A DNA stretch of 64,000 bases. Origin: Saprospiraceae bacterium (GTDB lineage: Bacteria; Bacteroidota; Bacteroidia; Chitinophagales; Saprospiraceae). The notes beneath the pieces were generated by a model that ran no database searches, was not told the origin of the DNA, and worked only from the letters and a program-made list of their open reading frames with translations. Every line of letters begins with the position of its first letter. Within the stretch, counting starts at the first letter, position 1. The stretch spans positions 1 through 64,000 of the forward strand of contig JANQZX010000034.1 in the NCBI GenBank assembly GCA_030728245.1. Direction: 5' to 3'. Shown here piece by piece: positions 39,946 to 49,882 of this stretch. A program made the position numbers and the translations under genes.

Positions 39946-41256
39946 ATGAAGGCATTTGAGGTAATTGGCGGAAAGAAACTGATAGGTGAAATTACACCTC
40001 AAGGTGCTAAAAATGAAGCATTACAAGTTATTTGCGCTGTTTTATTAACAGAAGAACCCGTTAGAATAAGTAATATTCCCAGTATTCTGGACGTAAAATT
40101 ATTAATTGAAATTTTAAAAGAATTAGGTGTAACGGTACAAAAAGAGTCGGAGGATACTTTTTTGTTTAACGCAAAAAATATTCTTATTGATAAAATCGAA
40201 GACCCTGAATTCCACAAAATAGCCAATAAATTGCGTGGTTCCGTCATGATTGCCGGACCTTTACTTGCCCGGTTCAACCGGTCATTTATACCTAAACCTG
40301 GCGGTGATAAAATTGGACGTAGGCGTATGGACACCCATATCATTGGATTTGAGCATCTGAACGTTCATTCTGAACATGATAAATTACACGGTTATTTCAA
40401 ACTCACCTCCAATGGGCTGAAAGGAGCGGACATTCTTCTTGACGAGCCTTCCGTTACGGGAACCGCCAATATTGTATTAGCTGCCGTTATGGCGAAAGGC
40501 CATACAACAATATATAATGCTGCCTGCGAACCTTATCTGCAGCAATTATGTACCATGTTAAACAAGATGGGCGCTAAAATTTCTGGTATAAAATCTAATT
40601 TATTACATATAGAAGGCGTCTCTCAACTCGGTGGAACAGAACATCGCATTCTGCCGGACATGATCGAAGTTGGTTCTTTTATTGGATTAGCTGCTATGAC
40701 CAATAGTCCTTTGACTATTAAAAATGTAGGTCTTCAACATCTGGGTATCATTCCAGACAAATTTAAGCAGTTGGGTATAGCCATGTCCTTTAAAGGAGAT
40801 GATATACAAATTCATGAACAAGACCAATATGTTGTCCAGGATGCGCTCGATGGTTCCATGCTTACTCTTTATGATCATCCCTGGCCTGGACTTACCCCCG
40901 ATTTGCTGAGTGTTCTTCTCGTTGTGGCAACCCAAGCAAAAGGGAGCTTATTGATTCACCAGAAAATGTTTGAAAGTAGATTATTTTTCGTCGATAAGTT
41001 AATTGACATGGGCGCCAGAATCATCCTTTGTGATCCGCATAGGGCTACTGTCATCGGCCTGGAAAGGGAGCAGGCGCTCCGTGGAATCACTATGAGTAGT
41101 CCCGATATTCGCGCGGGTATGGCTCTACTTATTGCTGCTTTAAGTGCTGAAGGAACCAGCATCATTAATAATATAGAGCAAATAGATAGGGGTTATCAAT
41201 TTTTAGATGTCCGCCTAAATGCATTGGGAGCGGGTATCCGTCGTATTGAATCGTAA
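39946..41256 (+). CDS. murA: UDP-N-acetylglucosamine 1-carboxyvinyltransferase
   Basis: GGKKLIGEITPQGAKNEALQVICAVLLT, PGGDKIGRRRMDTHI, PSVTGTANIVLAAVMAKG, SSPDIRAGMALLIAALSAEG. Confidence 0.96.
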   Translation: MKAFEVIGGKKLIGEITPQGAKNEALQVICAVLLTEEPVRISNIPSILDVKLLIEILKELGVTVQKESEDTFLFNAKNILIDKIEDPEFHKIANKLRGSVMIAGPLLARFNRSFIPKPGGDKIGRRRMDTHIIGFEHLNVHSEHDKLHGYFKLTSNGLKGADILLDEPSVTGTANIVLAAVMAKGHTTIYNAACEPYLQQLCTMLNKMGAKISGIKSNLLHIEGVSQLGGTEHRILPDMIEVGSFIGLAAMTNSPLTIKNVGLQHLGIIPDKFKQLGIAMSFKGDDIQIHEQDQYVVQDALDGSMLTLYDHPWPGLTPDLLSVLLVVATQAKGSLLIHQKMFESRLFFVDKLIDMGARIILCDPHRATVIGLEREQALRGITMSSPDIRAGMALLIAALSAEGTSIINNIEQIDRGYQFLDVRLNALGAGIRRIES

Positions 41257-41308
41257 GTAATATTAGTTTCGAAGTTTTTAAAATCCTGATATCCAGACTA
41301 ATGAATTT

Positions 41309-41346
41309 TCAAAAAGTCAATATTATTCATAATATTGACTTTTTGA
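41309..41346. terminator. Terminator/hairpin downstream of murA
   Basis: TCAAAAAGTCAATATTAT-tc-ATAATATTGACTTTTTGA, 18-bp perfect arms between convergent genes. Confidence 0.7.
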
Positions 41347-41364
41347 AGCTAAATGCATTTTCCT

Positions 41365-41437
41365 ATTCAGTCAAAAATGAATTAGTAGAAACTTTATAAA
41401 AACCTCACCAAATTCACTTTTTTATTTTTGACTGAAT
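41365..41437. repeat. 14-bp perfect inverted repeat with a 45-nt spacer in the murA downstream region
   Basis: ATTCAGTCAAAAAT (41365-41378) / ATTTTTGACTGAAT (41424-41437). Confidence 0.85.
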
Positions 41438-41608
41438 TTTGTGCTCAATGCAAGTATATTCAGATCAAAAGGATAGAAAATGATGTAAACACTTGAAAAA
41501 TAGATAAAAATCATTTTGCCATCAATAAATATTCTGACGAAATGGCTTGAAAAATTTTCTTCGAAACTTTAATAAATAAGAAACATATATTTATATCATC
41601 ATGGTATT

Positions 41609-41929
41609 TTAAATCATAGGGGGCAACTTCTTATGCCCATATACACAGTGTCTGCAACCGTTTTTACAGCAATGCCCTCTTAATAGATGATAAAATTCCG
41701 TAAACACCCATTTGCCCGATACCAGATAATAGTGAACCCCTTCCTTCAGGTCTGATGGTTTTAATGGAAATAGGACATGTTGTTCATAAGGAATTACGAC
41801 CATTTGATGGTCTATTAAATAGGTTAGGGTATTTTCACTCAGATAGATGCCATCCGTAGCATATTTTTCTTTTAGTGGATAGAATTCTGATTGATTTTCC
41901 GACAAATCATCCTTCATTTTCATTATCAT
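41609..41929 (-). CDS. DUF5522-like Cys-rich conserved protein
   Basis: FTEFYHLLRGHCCKNGCRHCVYGHKK cysteine cluster. Confidence 0.75.
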   Translation of the reverse strand: MIMKMKDDLSENQSEFYPLKEKYATDGIYLSENTLTYLIDHQMVVIPYEQHVLFPLKPSDLKEGVHYYLVSGKWVFTEFYHLLRGHCCKNGCRHCVYGHKKLPPMI

Positions 41930-43047
41930 TTCAATATTTGTGCAACATTAAAGGCAGTAAGCGTCAAATTTTTTTCTGTACTTAACATGGCGTCATTTAA
42001 AGAACCAGGGCCTTGAGAAATACTAAACGCCGCTTTTAAACCTAAGGACGTCAATTCTTCCGAATTTAGATCTAAAGCACCACAAATAGCGATGACAGGT
42101 TTATCATATTTTTTGGCCATCTGACAAACTCCTTTTATTAATTTACCCTGTAAGGTTTGCTTATCTAACGCCCCCTCGCCAGTGATTACAAGATCAGTTT
42201 CAGGTATAAATTTTTCAATATTAGAATATTTGAGGATTAAATCTATGCCTGATTTTAATGAAGCGCCTAAAAAAAAACTGGTTCCGTAGCCCAGACCACC
42301 TGCTGCACCAGCACCAGGTAAATTTTGCTTCACCGTATTATTTAATTGAGAGCAGATACCATAAAAATGTTTCAAGCCATTATCCAAATATTTGACAGCT
42401 GAAATATCAGCACCCTTTTGAGGAGCAAAAATAAATGCGGCTCCATTTGACCCAAAAAGAGGATTATCCACATCGCAAAGAACCTCAAAGGTAACCTTAC
42501 TTCCTACAAATTTGGCTGGAGGTAATATCTGGAAAACCTTAATCAGTTCATTTCCAATGGGTTCACAATCTTTACCAAGATCGTCTAAAAATCTCCACCC
42601 CAACGCTTTAGCCATACCCATTCCGGCATCATTGGTTGACGAACCGCCCAAACCGATAATAATTTCAGTAGCCCCCAATTTACAGGCATGGTTTATCAAT
42701 TCACCTACACCATAAGAAGAAGTATTCAATGGATTCCTTTCCGACGGACTTAAATCTTGTAATCCGATAGCTTGTGCAATCTCAATGACAGCTAATTTTT
42801 TCGTTTCCGAAAACAAAAAATATGCCTCCTTTTTCCGTCTTAAGGCATCGTCTACCTCTAAAGAAACCAGATCCATATCTAGGTATAGTTTAAGAATATC
42901 AATTAGTCCTTCCCCACCATCTGCGAGAGGGAAGCAAGAAACCTCATCGTACGGACTTGATTTTATCCAACCATTTTTAATCGACTCGCAAACGGCAAAG
43001 GAATCGGCAGCGTCTTTAAAACTATCTGTGGCAATAAGCACTTTCAT
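41926..43047 (-). CDS. glxK: Glycerate kinase (GlxK family)
   Basis: MKVLIATDSFKDAADSF, FPLADGGEGLIDIL, GLGGSSTNDAGMGMAKALGW, GEGALDKQTLQGK. Start at MKVLIATDSFK (43047); the listed 43089 start runs through a terminator. Confidence 0.93.
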   Translation of the reverse strand: MKVLIATDSFKDAADSFAVCESIKNGWIKSSPYDEVSCFPLADGGEGLIDILKLYLDMDLVSLEVDDALRRKKEAYFLFSETKKLAVIEIAQAIGLQDLSPSERNPLNTSSYGVGELINHACKLGATEIIIGLGGSSTNDAGMGMAKALGWRFLDDLGKDCEPIGNELIKVFQILPPAKFVGSKVTFEVLCDVDNPLFGSNGAAFIFAPQKGADISAVKYLDNGLKHFYGICSQLNNTVKQNLPGAGAAGGLGYGTSFFLGASLKSGIDLILKYSNIEKFIPETDLVITGEGALDKQTLQGKLIKGVCQMAKKYDKPVIAICGALDLNSEELTSLGLKAAFSISQGPGSLNDAMLSTEKNLTLTAFNVAQILK

Positions 43048-43059
43048 TTTCCAATATTT

Positions 43060-43102
43060 ATAAAATAAAATATCCTGTTCGTAAAACAAACGAACAGGAT
43101 AT
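43060..43102 (-). terminator. Terminator after the NSS transporter/MetS-like operon
   Basis: ATATCCTGTTCG (43070-43081) / CGAACAGGATAT (43091-43102); on the - strand followed by TTTTATTTTAT. Confidence 0.85.
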
Positions 43103-43121
43103 CAGCAAAAAATAAAAATAA

Positions 43122-43223
43122 TTATTTATTGGGGGTCTTCAAAACTTTGATAAAAAAATACAAAGTGAAACCAGTAACAATAGTTACTGAACCCAACCAC
43201 ATAATTAAAGCTGAAGTATTCAT
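43122..43223 (-). CDS. MetS-like small single-TM subunit of the NSS transporter (33 aa); absent from the ORF track
   Basis: Reverse translation MNTSALIMWLGSVTIVTGFTLYFFIKVLKTPNK*; 10 nt after the NSS transporter stop and before a strong terminator. Confidence 0.8.
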   Translation of the reverse strand: MNTSALIMWLGSVTIVTGFTLYFFIKVLKTPNK

Positions 43224-43233
43224 AATTTATTTT

Positions 43234-44835
43234 TTATGCGTTAACATTATTATGGACATTTTCATTGAGTTTACGTTTGCGATAAGCGACATAAACCAAA
43301 GAGGCTATACCCACCCAAAGGGCTAGTAAAAGAAGGCGTGAAATATTTTGGAAGAAGATAGTATTCTTAATCTTTTCTGCCTCGGCACCTGTAGCTGTCA
43401 ATAAGTCATTATTCAATTTCACTTGCGTGATTTGATCCCATATACCTGGTAAACTTGACACGAATACCCATCCTAATAGCAGAGGAGTCACCACTAAAAT
43501 TATATACTTAAAAATAATAGGCACTTTAATATCGGCGCCAGATATAATTTCAGCCCAACCTCTTTTAATACCAAAAATCCAGGCAAATAAGATGGTTTCA
43601 AACAAAGCAAAAACTACTAAGGAAACAGTTCCTGCCCAATAATCATATTCATCAAAAACACCATATTGAAAGAAAACAACGGTTGGTAAACCCAAAACAA
43701 ATACGATAACACCAAATGCTAAAGCCGATGAACCACGCTTCCAGTTGAATTCATTTTGTAAGAAACCCATAACGGGCGTTCCCATAGCCAGTGAAGAAGT
43801 TATGCCCGCAAAAAACAAGAGTCCGAACCAGGCAACACCTGCGATAATCGCCAGGATAGGTCCCCATTGTTGAAAGAGGTAAGGAAGGGTTCTAAAGCCT
43901 AATCCTAATCCACCTACTTCATTTACCAAAGCCTTCATACCGTCGATACCAAAATAACCCACTGTAATGGGAATTAAAACGGCTCCACCCAAAACAACTT
44001 CTACAAATTCATTCATCCAGCCAGCACTCATAGCATTAAGAGCAACATCATCCTTTTCTCTCAGATAAGAAGCATAACATTGAATACTACCCATACCCAC
44101 AGATAAAGTAAAAAATATCTGACCTGCAGCCGCTAACCAAACTTTTGGAGACCAGATAGTGTCAAAATTAGGCGTCCATAAAAAATTCAATCCTTCTGTA
44201 CCATTAAACTCAGCACCATTCGTTCCTGCTTGTAAGCTAATACCACGAACAGCGAGGAAAATGCCAAAAACGATAAGTAACGGCATACCTACCATAGCTA
44301 CTTTTTCTACTCCTCCACTTAATCCTTTTGACAAGATATAGGTGTTTAAAACCAGACAAATAAGCCAGAAAAAATAAGGTTGAGGACCGTTTAAGCCTGT
44401 ATATTCAACAAATACATTAGCAACGCCCGTTCTATCTAACCCGGTAAAAGTTCCACTGATAGAATTCCAAACATAACCCAACGCCCAACTTTCCAAATAA
44501 CAATAATAGGCGGCCACCGCAATATTTGTAAATATCCCAAAGACACCGATATATTTCCATAACGATTGCTTGGGAGCAAGACTATCTAAAATAAAAGGCG
44601 TTGAATGATGTCCAAATTTCCCACCAAATCTACCCATAGACCATTCTATAAATAATAGAGGGATACCCATTAATAAGAAACAAACAAGATAGGGAATGAT
44701 AAAAGAACCTCCGCCATTTTGAATGGCTTGAACTGGAAATCTAAGAAAATTTCCCAATCCAACGGCATTTCCAGCCATTGCCAATACCAATCCGACTCTT
44801 GTACCCCAGCCTTCTTTCGTTGCTGTACTGCTCAT
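43234..44835 (-). CDS. Sodium-dependent transporter, NSS/SNF family
   Basis: GWGTRVGLVLAMAGNAVGLGNFLRFPVQAIQNGGGSFIIPYLVCFLLMGIPLLFIEW. Confidence 0.96.
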   Translation of the reverse strand: MSSTATKEGWGTRVGLVLAMAGNAVGLGNFLRFPVQAIQNGGGSFIIPYLVCFLLMGIPLLFIEWSMGRFGGKFGHHSTPFILDSLAPKQSLWKYIGVFGIFTNIAVAAYYCYLESWALGYVWNSISGTFTGLDRTGVANVFVEYTGLNGPQPYFFWLICLVLNTYILSKGLSGGVEKVAMVGMPLLIVFGIFLAVRGISLQAGTNGAEFNGTEGLNFLWTPNFDTIWSPKVWLAAAGQIFFTLSVGMGSIQCYASYLREKDDVALNAMSAGWMNEFVEVVLGGAVLIPITVGYFGIDGMKALVNEVGGLGLGFRTLPYLFQQWGPILAIIAGVAWFGLLFFAGITSSLAMGTPVMGFLQNEFNWKRGSSALAFGVIVFVLGLPTVVFFQYGVFDEYDYWAGTVSLVVFALFETILFAWIFGIKRGWAEIISGADIKVPIIFKYIILVVTPLLLGWVFVSSLPGIWDQITQVKLNNDLLTATGAEAEKIKNTIFFQNISRLLLLALWVGIASLVYVAYRKRKLNENVHNNVNA

Positions 44836-45020
44836 ATTATGATGATTTTAAAAGAATAAAAAATAGTTTTCCGACGAAAACTTTTTAATTACTTCGTGAA
44901 AATAACAAAACTAAAGGTAAATGTTAATCTTTATTTGTTTCATTCTTAAATAAATTACTTGCCAATATCATATTCAACCTTACTATTTACATGTATATTC
45001 GACAAATAATTAAGTTTTAT

Positions 45021-46106
45021 ATGCAAATTTATTCGTTTCCAGCCCTACTTCCTCCCGAACCATTTGGCTTAGATATAGACTCATTTTGTGATGCCGCAAG
45101 AACGCAACTTTCAAAAGCCTTTCTACCTTTTAAAAAGCCCCAAGCTCAAAATAAGGGTCTTATCATTTTAGAAGTTATTACCGATAATTTAACATCTGTT
45201 GGCATCATTTGCCTTACTAATATAAAGGATTATCAAGAAAACAAATTACAAGTTCACGAAGATATCATTGGTCCGAAGCTAAAAAAACAGAAGGAATATC
45301 TTGTTAAACAAGGCACATTTATAAAGCCGATTCTAGCCGCCATTGAAGATCATGTTGACCTTACCACCTGGCTTCAAATAGAAAGACAAAAACCAGTATT
45401 CAAAACCTTTCATTCCTTGAAAAGGCAACAAAAATTTAATCTTTGGCTTGTAGATGATGTTGACGCCATTTTAGAGGTAAAAGAAATTTTCCGCACTAAA
45501 ATTACCCATGCGATCATTGCAGATGGCCATCACCGTAGTGCTGCTTGTAAGTCATTGTTCGAAGAAGGAAATACGCAATTCAACTATTTATTTACTGCGT
45601 ATTTTCCCATTAGTCAATTAAAAATCCTTACTTTTCATAGAATCTATTCCCTCCATAAGCAAATCGATGTTAATCTGGTTTTATCCAATTTATCATTACA
45701 ATTCGAACTTAAAAAATTAATTAATCCCCTACTCCCTACAGGGAAGCATGAAGTATTGATCGGATTGAAAGAAGAATGGTACCTGGGAATTTTCAAAAAT
45801 ATACCTCACGGGAAACCGGACGTCATTTATGCCGATGAATTATTACCATCTATAATAGATGTTAAAAATATTGTCAATATTCAATATCCGGAAGATGCCG
45901 TTTCTATTCAATCGTTCGTAAATGAAAGAAAAGACAACCATCCTATTCTGGCGCTAAGTTTTTTCCCTATTCCCAAGAACGATTGGGTAAAAACAGTAAA
46001 AGATCAGCTGTTTTTTCCACCAAAATCAACTAGATTTATACCCATATTGAGAAGCGGATTAACTATGTTTGATTTCAAAAACACCCCACCGCTACCAATA
46101 GATTAA
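45021..46106 (+). CDS. DUF1015 family protein
   Basis: IADGHHRSAACKSL and overall DUF1015 layout; start MQIYSFPALLPPEP preferred over 44991. Confidence 0.8.
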   Translation: MQIYSFPALLPPEPFGLDIDSFCDAARTQLSKAFLPFKKPQAQNKGLIILEVITDNLTSVGIICLTNIKDYQENKLQVHEDIIGPKLKKQKEYLVKQGTFIKPILAAIEDHVDLTTWLQIERQKPVFKTFHSLKRQQKFNLWLVDDVDAILEVKEIFRTKITHAIIADGHHRSAACKSLFEEGNTQFNYLFTAYFPISQLKILTFHRIYSLHKQIDVNLVLSNLSLQFELKKLINPLLPTGKHEVLIGLKEEWYLGIFKNIPHGKPDVIYADELLPSIIDVKNIVNIQYPEDAVSIQSFVNERKDNHPILALSFFPIPKNDWVKTVKDQLFFPPKSTRFIPILRSGLTMFDFKNTPPLPID

Positions 46107-46129
46107 CTGACGTTATAATTTATTATACT

Positions 46130-47317
46130 ATGATTCGCCAAATAAGTGCCGACTATATTTACCCCGTTTCCTCCAAACCAATTAAAAATGGTATCCTGAC
46201 TTTTGACGACCAAAGTGGGGAAATAATCTCCCTGGAGGGCCCGAAATCTGAAACATATTCGTCTGTCGAACATTATTCCGGTATATTAGTGCCAGGTTTT
46301 ATCAATGCTCATTGTCATTTAGAGCTATCCCACCTTAAAGGACAAATTCCAACTGGAACCGGCCTTCTTCCATTTTTAAAAGCCGTTGTTACCCTGAGAG
46401 AATTTCCTCAGGAAGTCATACAACATGCCATTGAGGCACAAGACCAAGCTATGTGGGAGGCAGGTATCATGGCTGTTGGAGATATTTCAAATAAGATAGA
46501 TACAGCAGATTGTAAGCGGAAAAGTCCAATTCGTTATGCCACGTTTATCGAATTTTTCGATTTTATGCAATCTCATCTGACCTCAAAATTTGTTTCCCAA
46601 TATCTTGAGGTTTACCAAAACTTCCATCCCAAAAAAGAAGATAAATTAAGTGCTGTTCCTCACGCGCCTTACACCGTTACGGCAGATTTATTCAATGAAA
46701 TAAATAAGATAAACTCCCCTCTTGACATTGTTAGCATTCATAACCAAGAGACCGTTCATGAGGATGAATTATTTTTGACGGGAACAGGAGGATTCCCTTC
46801 TTTCTTCAAAGATTTTGGGTTTGATTTCTCAACTTTTTCCCCTACCGGCAAACCATCTATTTATTATGCCATGGAAAATATGAATCCACATAATAAAACC
46901 CTGTTTATCCACAACACAAAAACGTTAGCCTCGGAAATTCAAGCAGCAGAAAATTGGTCTGAGAACAAAATCTTTTGGGTAAGCTGTCCAAATGCCAATT
47001 TATTTATAGAAAATAAATTACCCGACTACAGTTTATTTTTAGCGCAGAATGCCAAAGTCTGCCTGGGAACAGATAGTTTATCCTCAAACTGGCAACTTTC
47101 TATTCTTGAAGAAATCAAAACGCTTTCCAAATACTGCTCTTACCTTGATTTTGATACCCTCATTTCATGGGCAACGCTCAATGGAGCAGAAGCCTTAGGC
47201 ATGTCTGATACCCTGGGATCTTTTGAACCCGGAAAAACACCTGGTATTTTACTCCTTGAAAATTTATCAGAAGACAAAAAAATCAAAGCTGAAACGATGG
47301 TTTCAAGAATCTGTTAA
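46130..47317 (+). CDS. Amidohydrolase (aminofutalosine deaminase/chlorohydrolase-like)
   Basis: GILVPGFINAHCHLELSHLKGQIPTGTGLLPFL, VPHAPYTVTADLF, HNQETVHEDELFL, CLGTDSLSSNWQLSILEEIK. Confidence 0.87.
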   Translation: MIRQISADYIYPVSSKPIKNGILTFDDQSGEIISLEGPKSETYSSVEHYSGILVPGFINAHCHLELSHLKGQIPTGTGLLPFLKAVVTLREFPQEVIQHAIEAQDQAMWEAGIMAVGDISNKIDTADCKRKSPIRYATFIEFFDFMQSHLTSKFVSQYLEVYQNFHPKKEDKLSAVPHAPYTVTADLFNEINKINSPLDIVSIHNQETVHEDELFLTGTGGFPSFFKDFGFDFSTFSPTGKPSIYYAMENMNPHNKTLFIHNTKTLASEIQAAENWSENKIFWVSCPNANLFIENKLPDYSLFLAQNAKVCLGTDSLSSNWQLSILEEIKTLSKYCSYLDFDTLISWATLNGAEALGMSDTLGSFEPGKTPGILLLENLSEDKKIKAETMVSRIC

Positions 47318-47322
47318 GGAAT

Positions 47323-48765
47323 TTATTTTTTAATTACGACCTTTCCGGAAAAAATCTCATTTCCTGAAATGGCTCTAAACAAATAAACGCCATCAGTTAA
47401 ATCGCCTATAAAAAGTTCATTTCCTGCATCAAGGGTTACATTCCCCATTTTTTGACCTTGTAAATTAAACCATTCCACTTTACTTGCATTGGGAAGATTT
47501 TCAAAGTATAAATAGGTGGAAGCCGGATTTGGATAAACCTTCAAGTCTGTGGTTTTTGAATTCACAGCAAAAAGTGAGGTCGATACCGATAATGATTTGA
47601 AAAATAAAACGCTGTTTAGCAAAGCAGGCTCAACACACTGTCCATGACTGAAGGAAGAATTCAGATCTTTTATAAAAATATTCTGGGCGCCTCGTGCTCT
47701 CATCACAGAATCGGCGAGAATTGCATTAGTATAACCAACTTGTTCATCGGCCTTACAATATAAGATTCGCGTGGGTGCCTTTGGAACCCAATCGTAGGTA
47801 TCGTTGTCTTTTAGTGCCAATCGAACCGGGTGATTTGGATTATTTTTAATGTTATTGACAACGCTATCTTGAAAAATGAATGATGGAATAGCTTTTCCGT
47901 GCTCCTTTTTCAATGCTGTTGTAAGTAAGGCATTCATTTGCCCCAGTCCAATCTCTTCCTTTTGTCTGCGCAAGACAATATCCAGATAAGCAGGCTTTAT
48001 CACCTGATTTAAATCAGTATAGAGTTTATAAATAGGATTATACCCCAGAAGCGTGTGAGGCACATAACCAGAATTTCCATATTCCTGATTACTCAATAAA
48101 ATGTCGAGCATAGAAGTTGAAATACTATAAGGTCCAGAAAGGTGAGATGCCCCGGCTACTTTAAAACCTGGCATTGGATTTTTTTCCAAATCACGGTGCA
48201 AAGCCATACTTGCGTGCCCACCTTGAGAATAACCTGTAATAAATAATTTTTCATTCAATGTAATGCCAGCATTGGCAGCAAAAGTAACAGCAGCTTGCAA
48301 CATATCCGTTGCGGCCCATGACTGTGATGCTGCGTGAACATAAGGATGGTATCCTCTGGAAGTTCCCAATCCCAAATAATCAGGTAAAATCGTAAAATAA
48401 CCCAATCCGGCAAAAACAGCCCCTGCTTCCCAACCTCCTTTTACATTAGAAGGCACATCATTTCTATCATCTACCGTTCCATGCTGATAAATAACTGGAA
48501 AAAAAGATTTCTTACCATTCGACGGTAAAATAATCAAACCCGAAGCAGTATCCGGCTTTCCAAATACATCAACGGTGGTGTAGGTAATTTTATATAGTTC
48601 AATGCCATTTTCCAACAAGGCACCATTTGCCCCAAAAAGAAAAGACAGAAAATCTCTTGAAATAATTCCAGCTGGCGTAGTACTGATTAATTTTTGCCCA
48701 ACTAGAGGATAAATGGAAAAAATACTCAATAAGGAAATAATTAATCGCAGATATATGTTCTTCAT
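47323..48765 (-). CDS. Secreted alpha/beta hydrolase (lipase-like) with T9SS type A C-terminal sorting domain
   Basis: Nucleophile elbow GYSQGGHASM; C-terminus LKVYPNPASTYLYFENLPNASKVEWFNLQGQKMG..GVYLFRAISGNEIFSGKVVIKK. Confidence 0.9.
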   Translation of the reverse strand: MKNIYLRLIISLLSIFSIYPLVGQKLISTTPAGIISRDFLSFLFGANGALLENGIELYKITYTTVDVFGKPDTASGLIILPSNGKKSFFPVIYQHGTVDDRNDVPSNVKGGWEAGAVFAGLGYFTILPDYLGLGTSRGYHPYVHAASQSWAATDMLQAAVTFAANAGITLNEKLFITGYSQGGHASMALHRDLEKNPMPGFKVAGASHLSGPYSISTSMLDILLSNQEYGNSGYVPHTLLGYNPIYKLYTDLNQVIKPAYLDIVLRRQKEEIGLGQMNALLTTALKKEHGKAIPSFIFQDSVVNNIKNNPNHPVRLALKDNDTYDWVPKAPTRILYCKADEQVGYTNAILADSVMRARGAQNIFIKDLNSSFSHGQCVEPALLNSVLFFKSLSVSTSLFAVNSKTTDLKVYPNPASTYLYFENLPNASKVEWFNLQGQKMGNVTLDAGNELFIGDLTDGVYLFRAISGNEIFSGKVVIKK

Positions 48766-48825
48766 TATTTAAAATTTTAATTAAATCCAAATTTACAGGC
48801 AATCATTGGAATATTCTAAAGTATT

Positions 48826-49803
48826 TTAGGACAATTCACAAAATTGTTCCTCCTTACTCCAATCGAGCATAGGAAATTCATCTTTATATTGCTTTAGTTG
48901 GATTTTATACTTTTGTTTATAATTTATCCACAGTTCATTCTCACCATCGAAAGGCCTATGGTTCATAGACTTACCGAATTTTTCCCAAATTTTCACTCTT
49001 TCTTTTGTCCTTTCTGAAAAAAATACCGATTTAAATCCTTCGAAAATATATTCGATGGCAAGCTCCGAAGGATGAATCATGTCTTGCGCATAAAAGCGGT
49101 AATCTCTTAAATCATCCATCATAATTTCGTATGCGGGGAAATAATAAATTTCCGGCATTTTATTTACCAAAGCAGAAACAGCCACCTTCAAAACGGATTT
49201 AGATAGCTGATTTTCAATCATTCCCATTTTTAAATGTCTCACAGGACTTATGCTCATAATGACATGTAAATGAGGAAAAAGACGTTTCAGGGTAATTAAA
49301 GAGTCCTGAAGGGTGTTAATAATCTCCTCAGTAGTCAAAAGATATCTATAAAAAAAATGGCCGGGAAGTTTATGACAATTTCCCACTATTTCGTTTTTTT
49401 CTGTTGTTTTCCAAACGTGTGCAGTGCCATAAGTCAGCATCAAAATATCCGAAGTTTTCAAATTATTTATCAGATGCTGCTTGGACTGACGTATTTTTTC
49501 CAGAAGCAGTGCCTTATCTTTATGTTTAAACGATCCATGATACTTTACAGCATGCCAATAGCCATTATAAAAAATTAATTCTTCCTCTTTGCTTTCAAGG
49601 TTCGCCACATCAAAAACGGCGTGAATTGATATTGGATCAAACAGTGTTCCAAATGGATTTATGGAAACGGGGAATTTGGCTGCAGCCATTCTTTCTCCAA
49701 TATTTTGAGAAAAACAAGAACCTAAGGCTAAGATAGATTGAGGATGGTCTATATTGAAGGTAGCTTTTGGAAAATCAATGGGGGTACGAAACATATCATT
49801 CAT
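48826..49803 (-). CDS. GSCFA domain protein
   Basis: ILALGSCFSQNIGERM, ISPVRHLKMG, FYAQDMIHPSELAIEYIFEGF. Confidence 0.92.
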   Translation of the reverse strand: MNDMFRTPIDFPKATFNIDHPQSILALGSCFSQNIGERMAAAKFPVSINPFGTLFDPISIHAVFDVANLESKEEELIFYNGYWHAVKYHGSFKHKDKALLLEKIRQSKQHLINNLKTSDILMLTYGTAHVWKTTEKNEIVGNCHKLPGHFFYRYLLTTEEIINTLQDSLITLKRLFPHLHVIMSISPVRHLKMGMIENQLSKSVLKVAVSALVNKMPEIYYFPAYEIMMDDLRDYRFYAQDMIHPSELAIEYIFEGFKSVFFSERTKERVKIWEKFGKSMNHRPFDGENELWINYKQKYKIQLKQYKDEFPMLDWSKEEQFCELS

Positions 49804-49882
49804 ACTGTTTAAACGTTTGGAAAAAATAAAATAACTCCCGTAAAAATACTATTTTCAACTTGTCAAAAGTCTAAAATCATGT

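Noticed and set aside
43047-43089. Upstream start of the glycerate kinase ORF (43089)
   Set aside because: The extension runs through the terminator hairpin of the upstream operon; MKVLIATDSFK at 43047 is the natural family start
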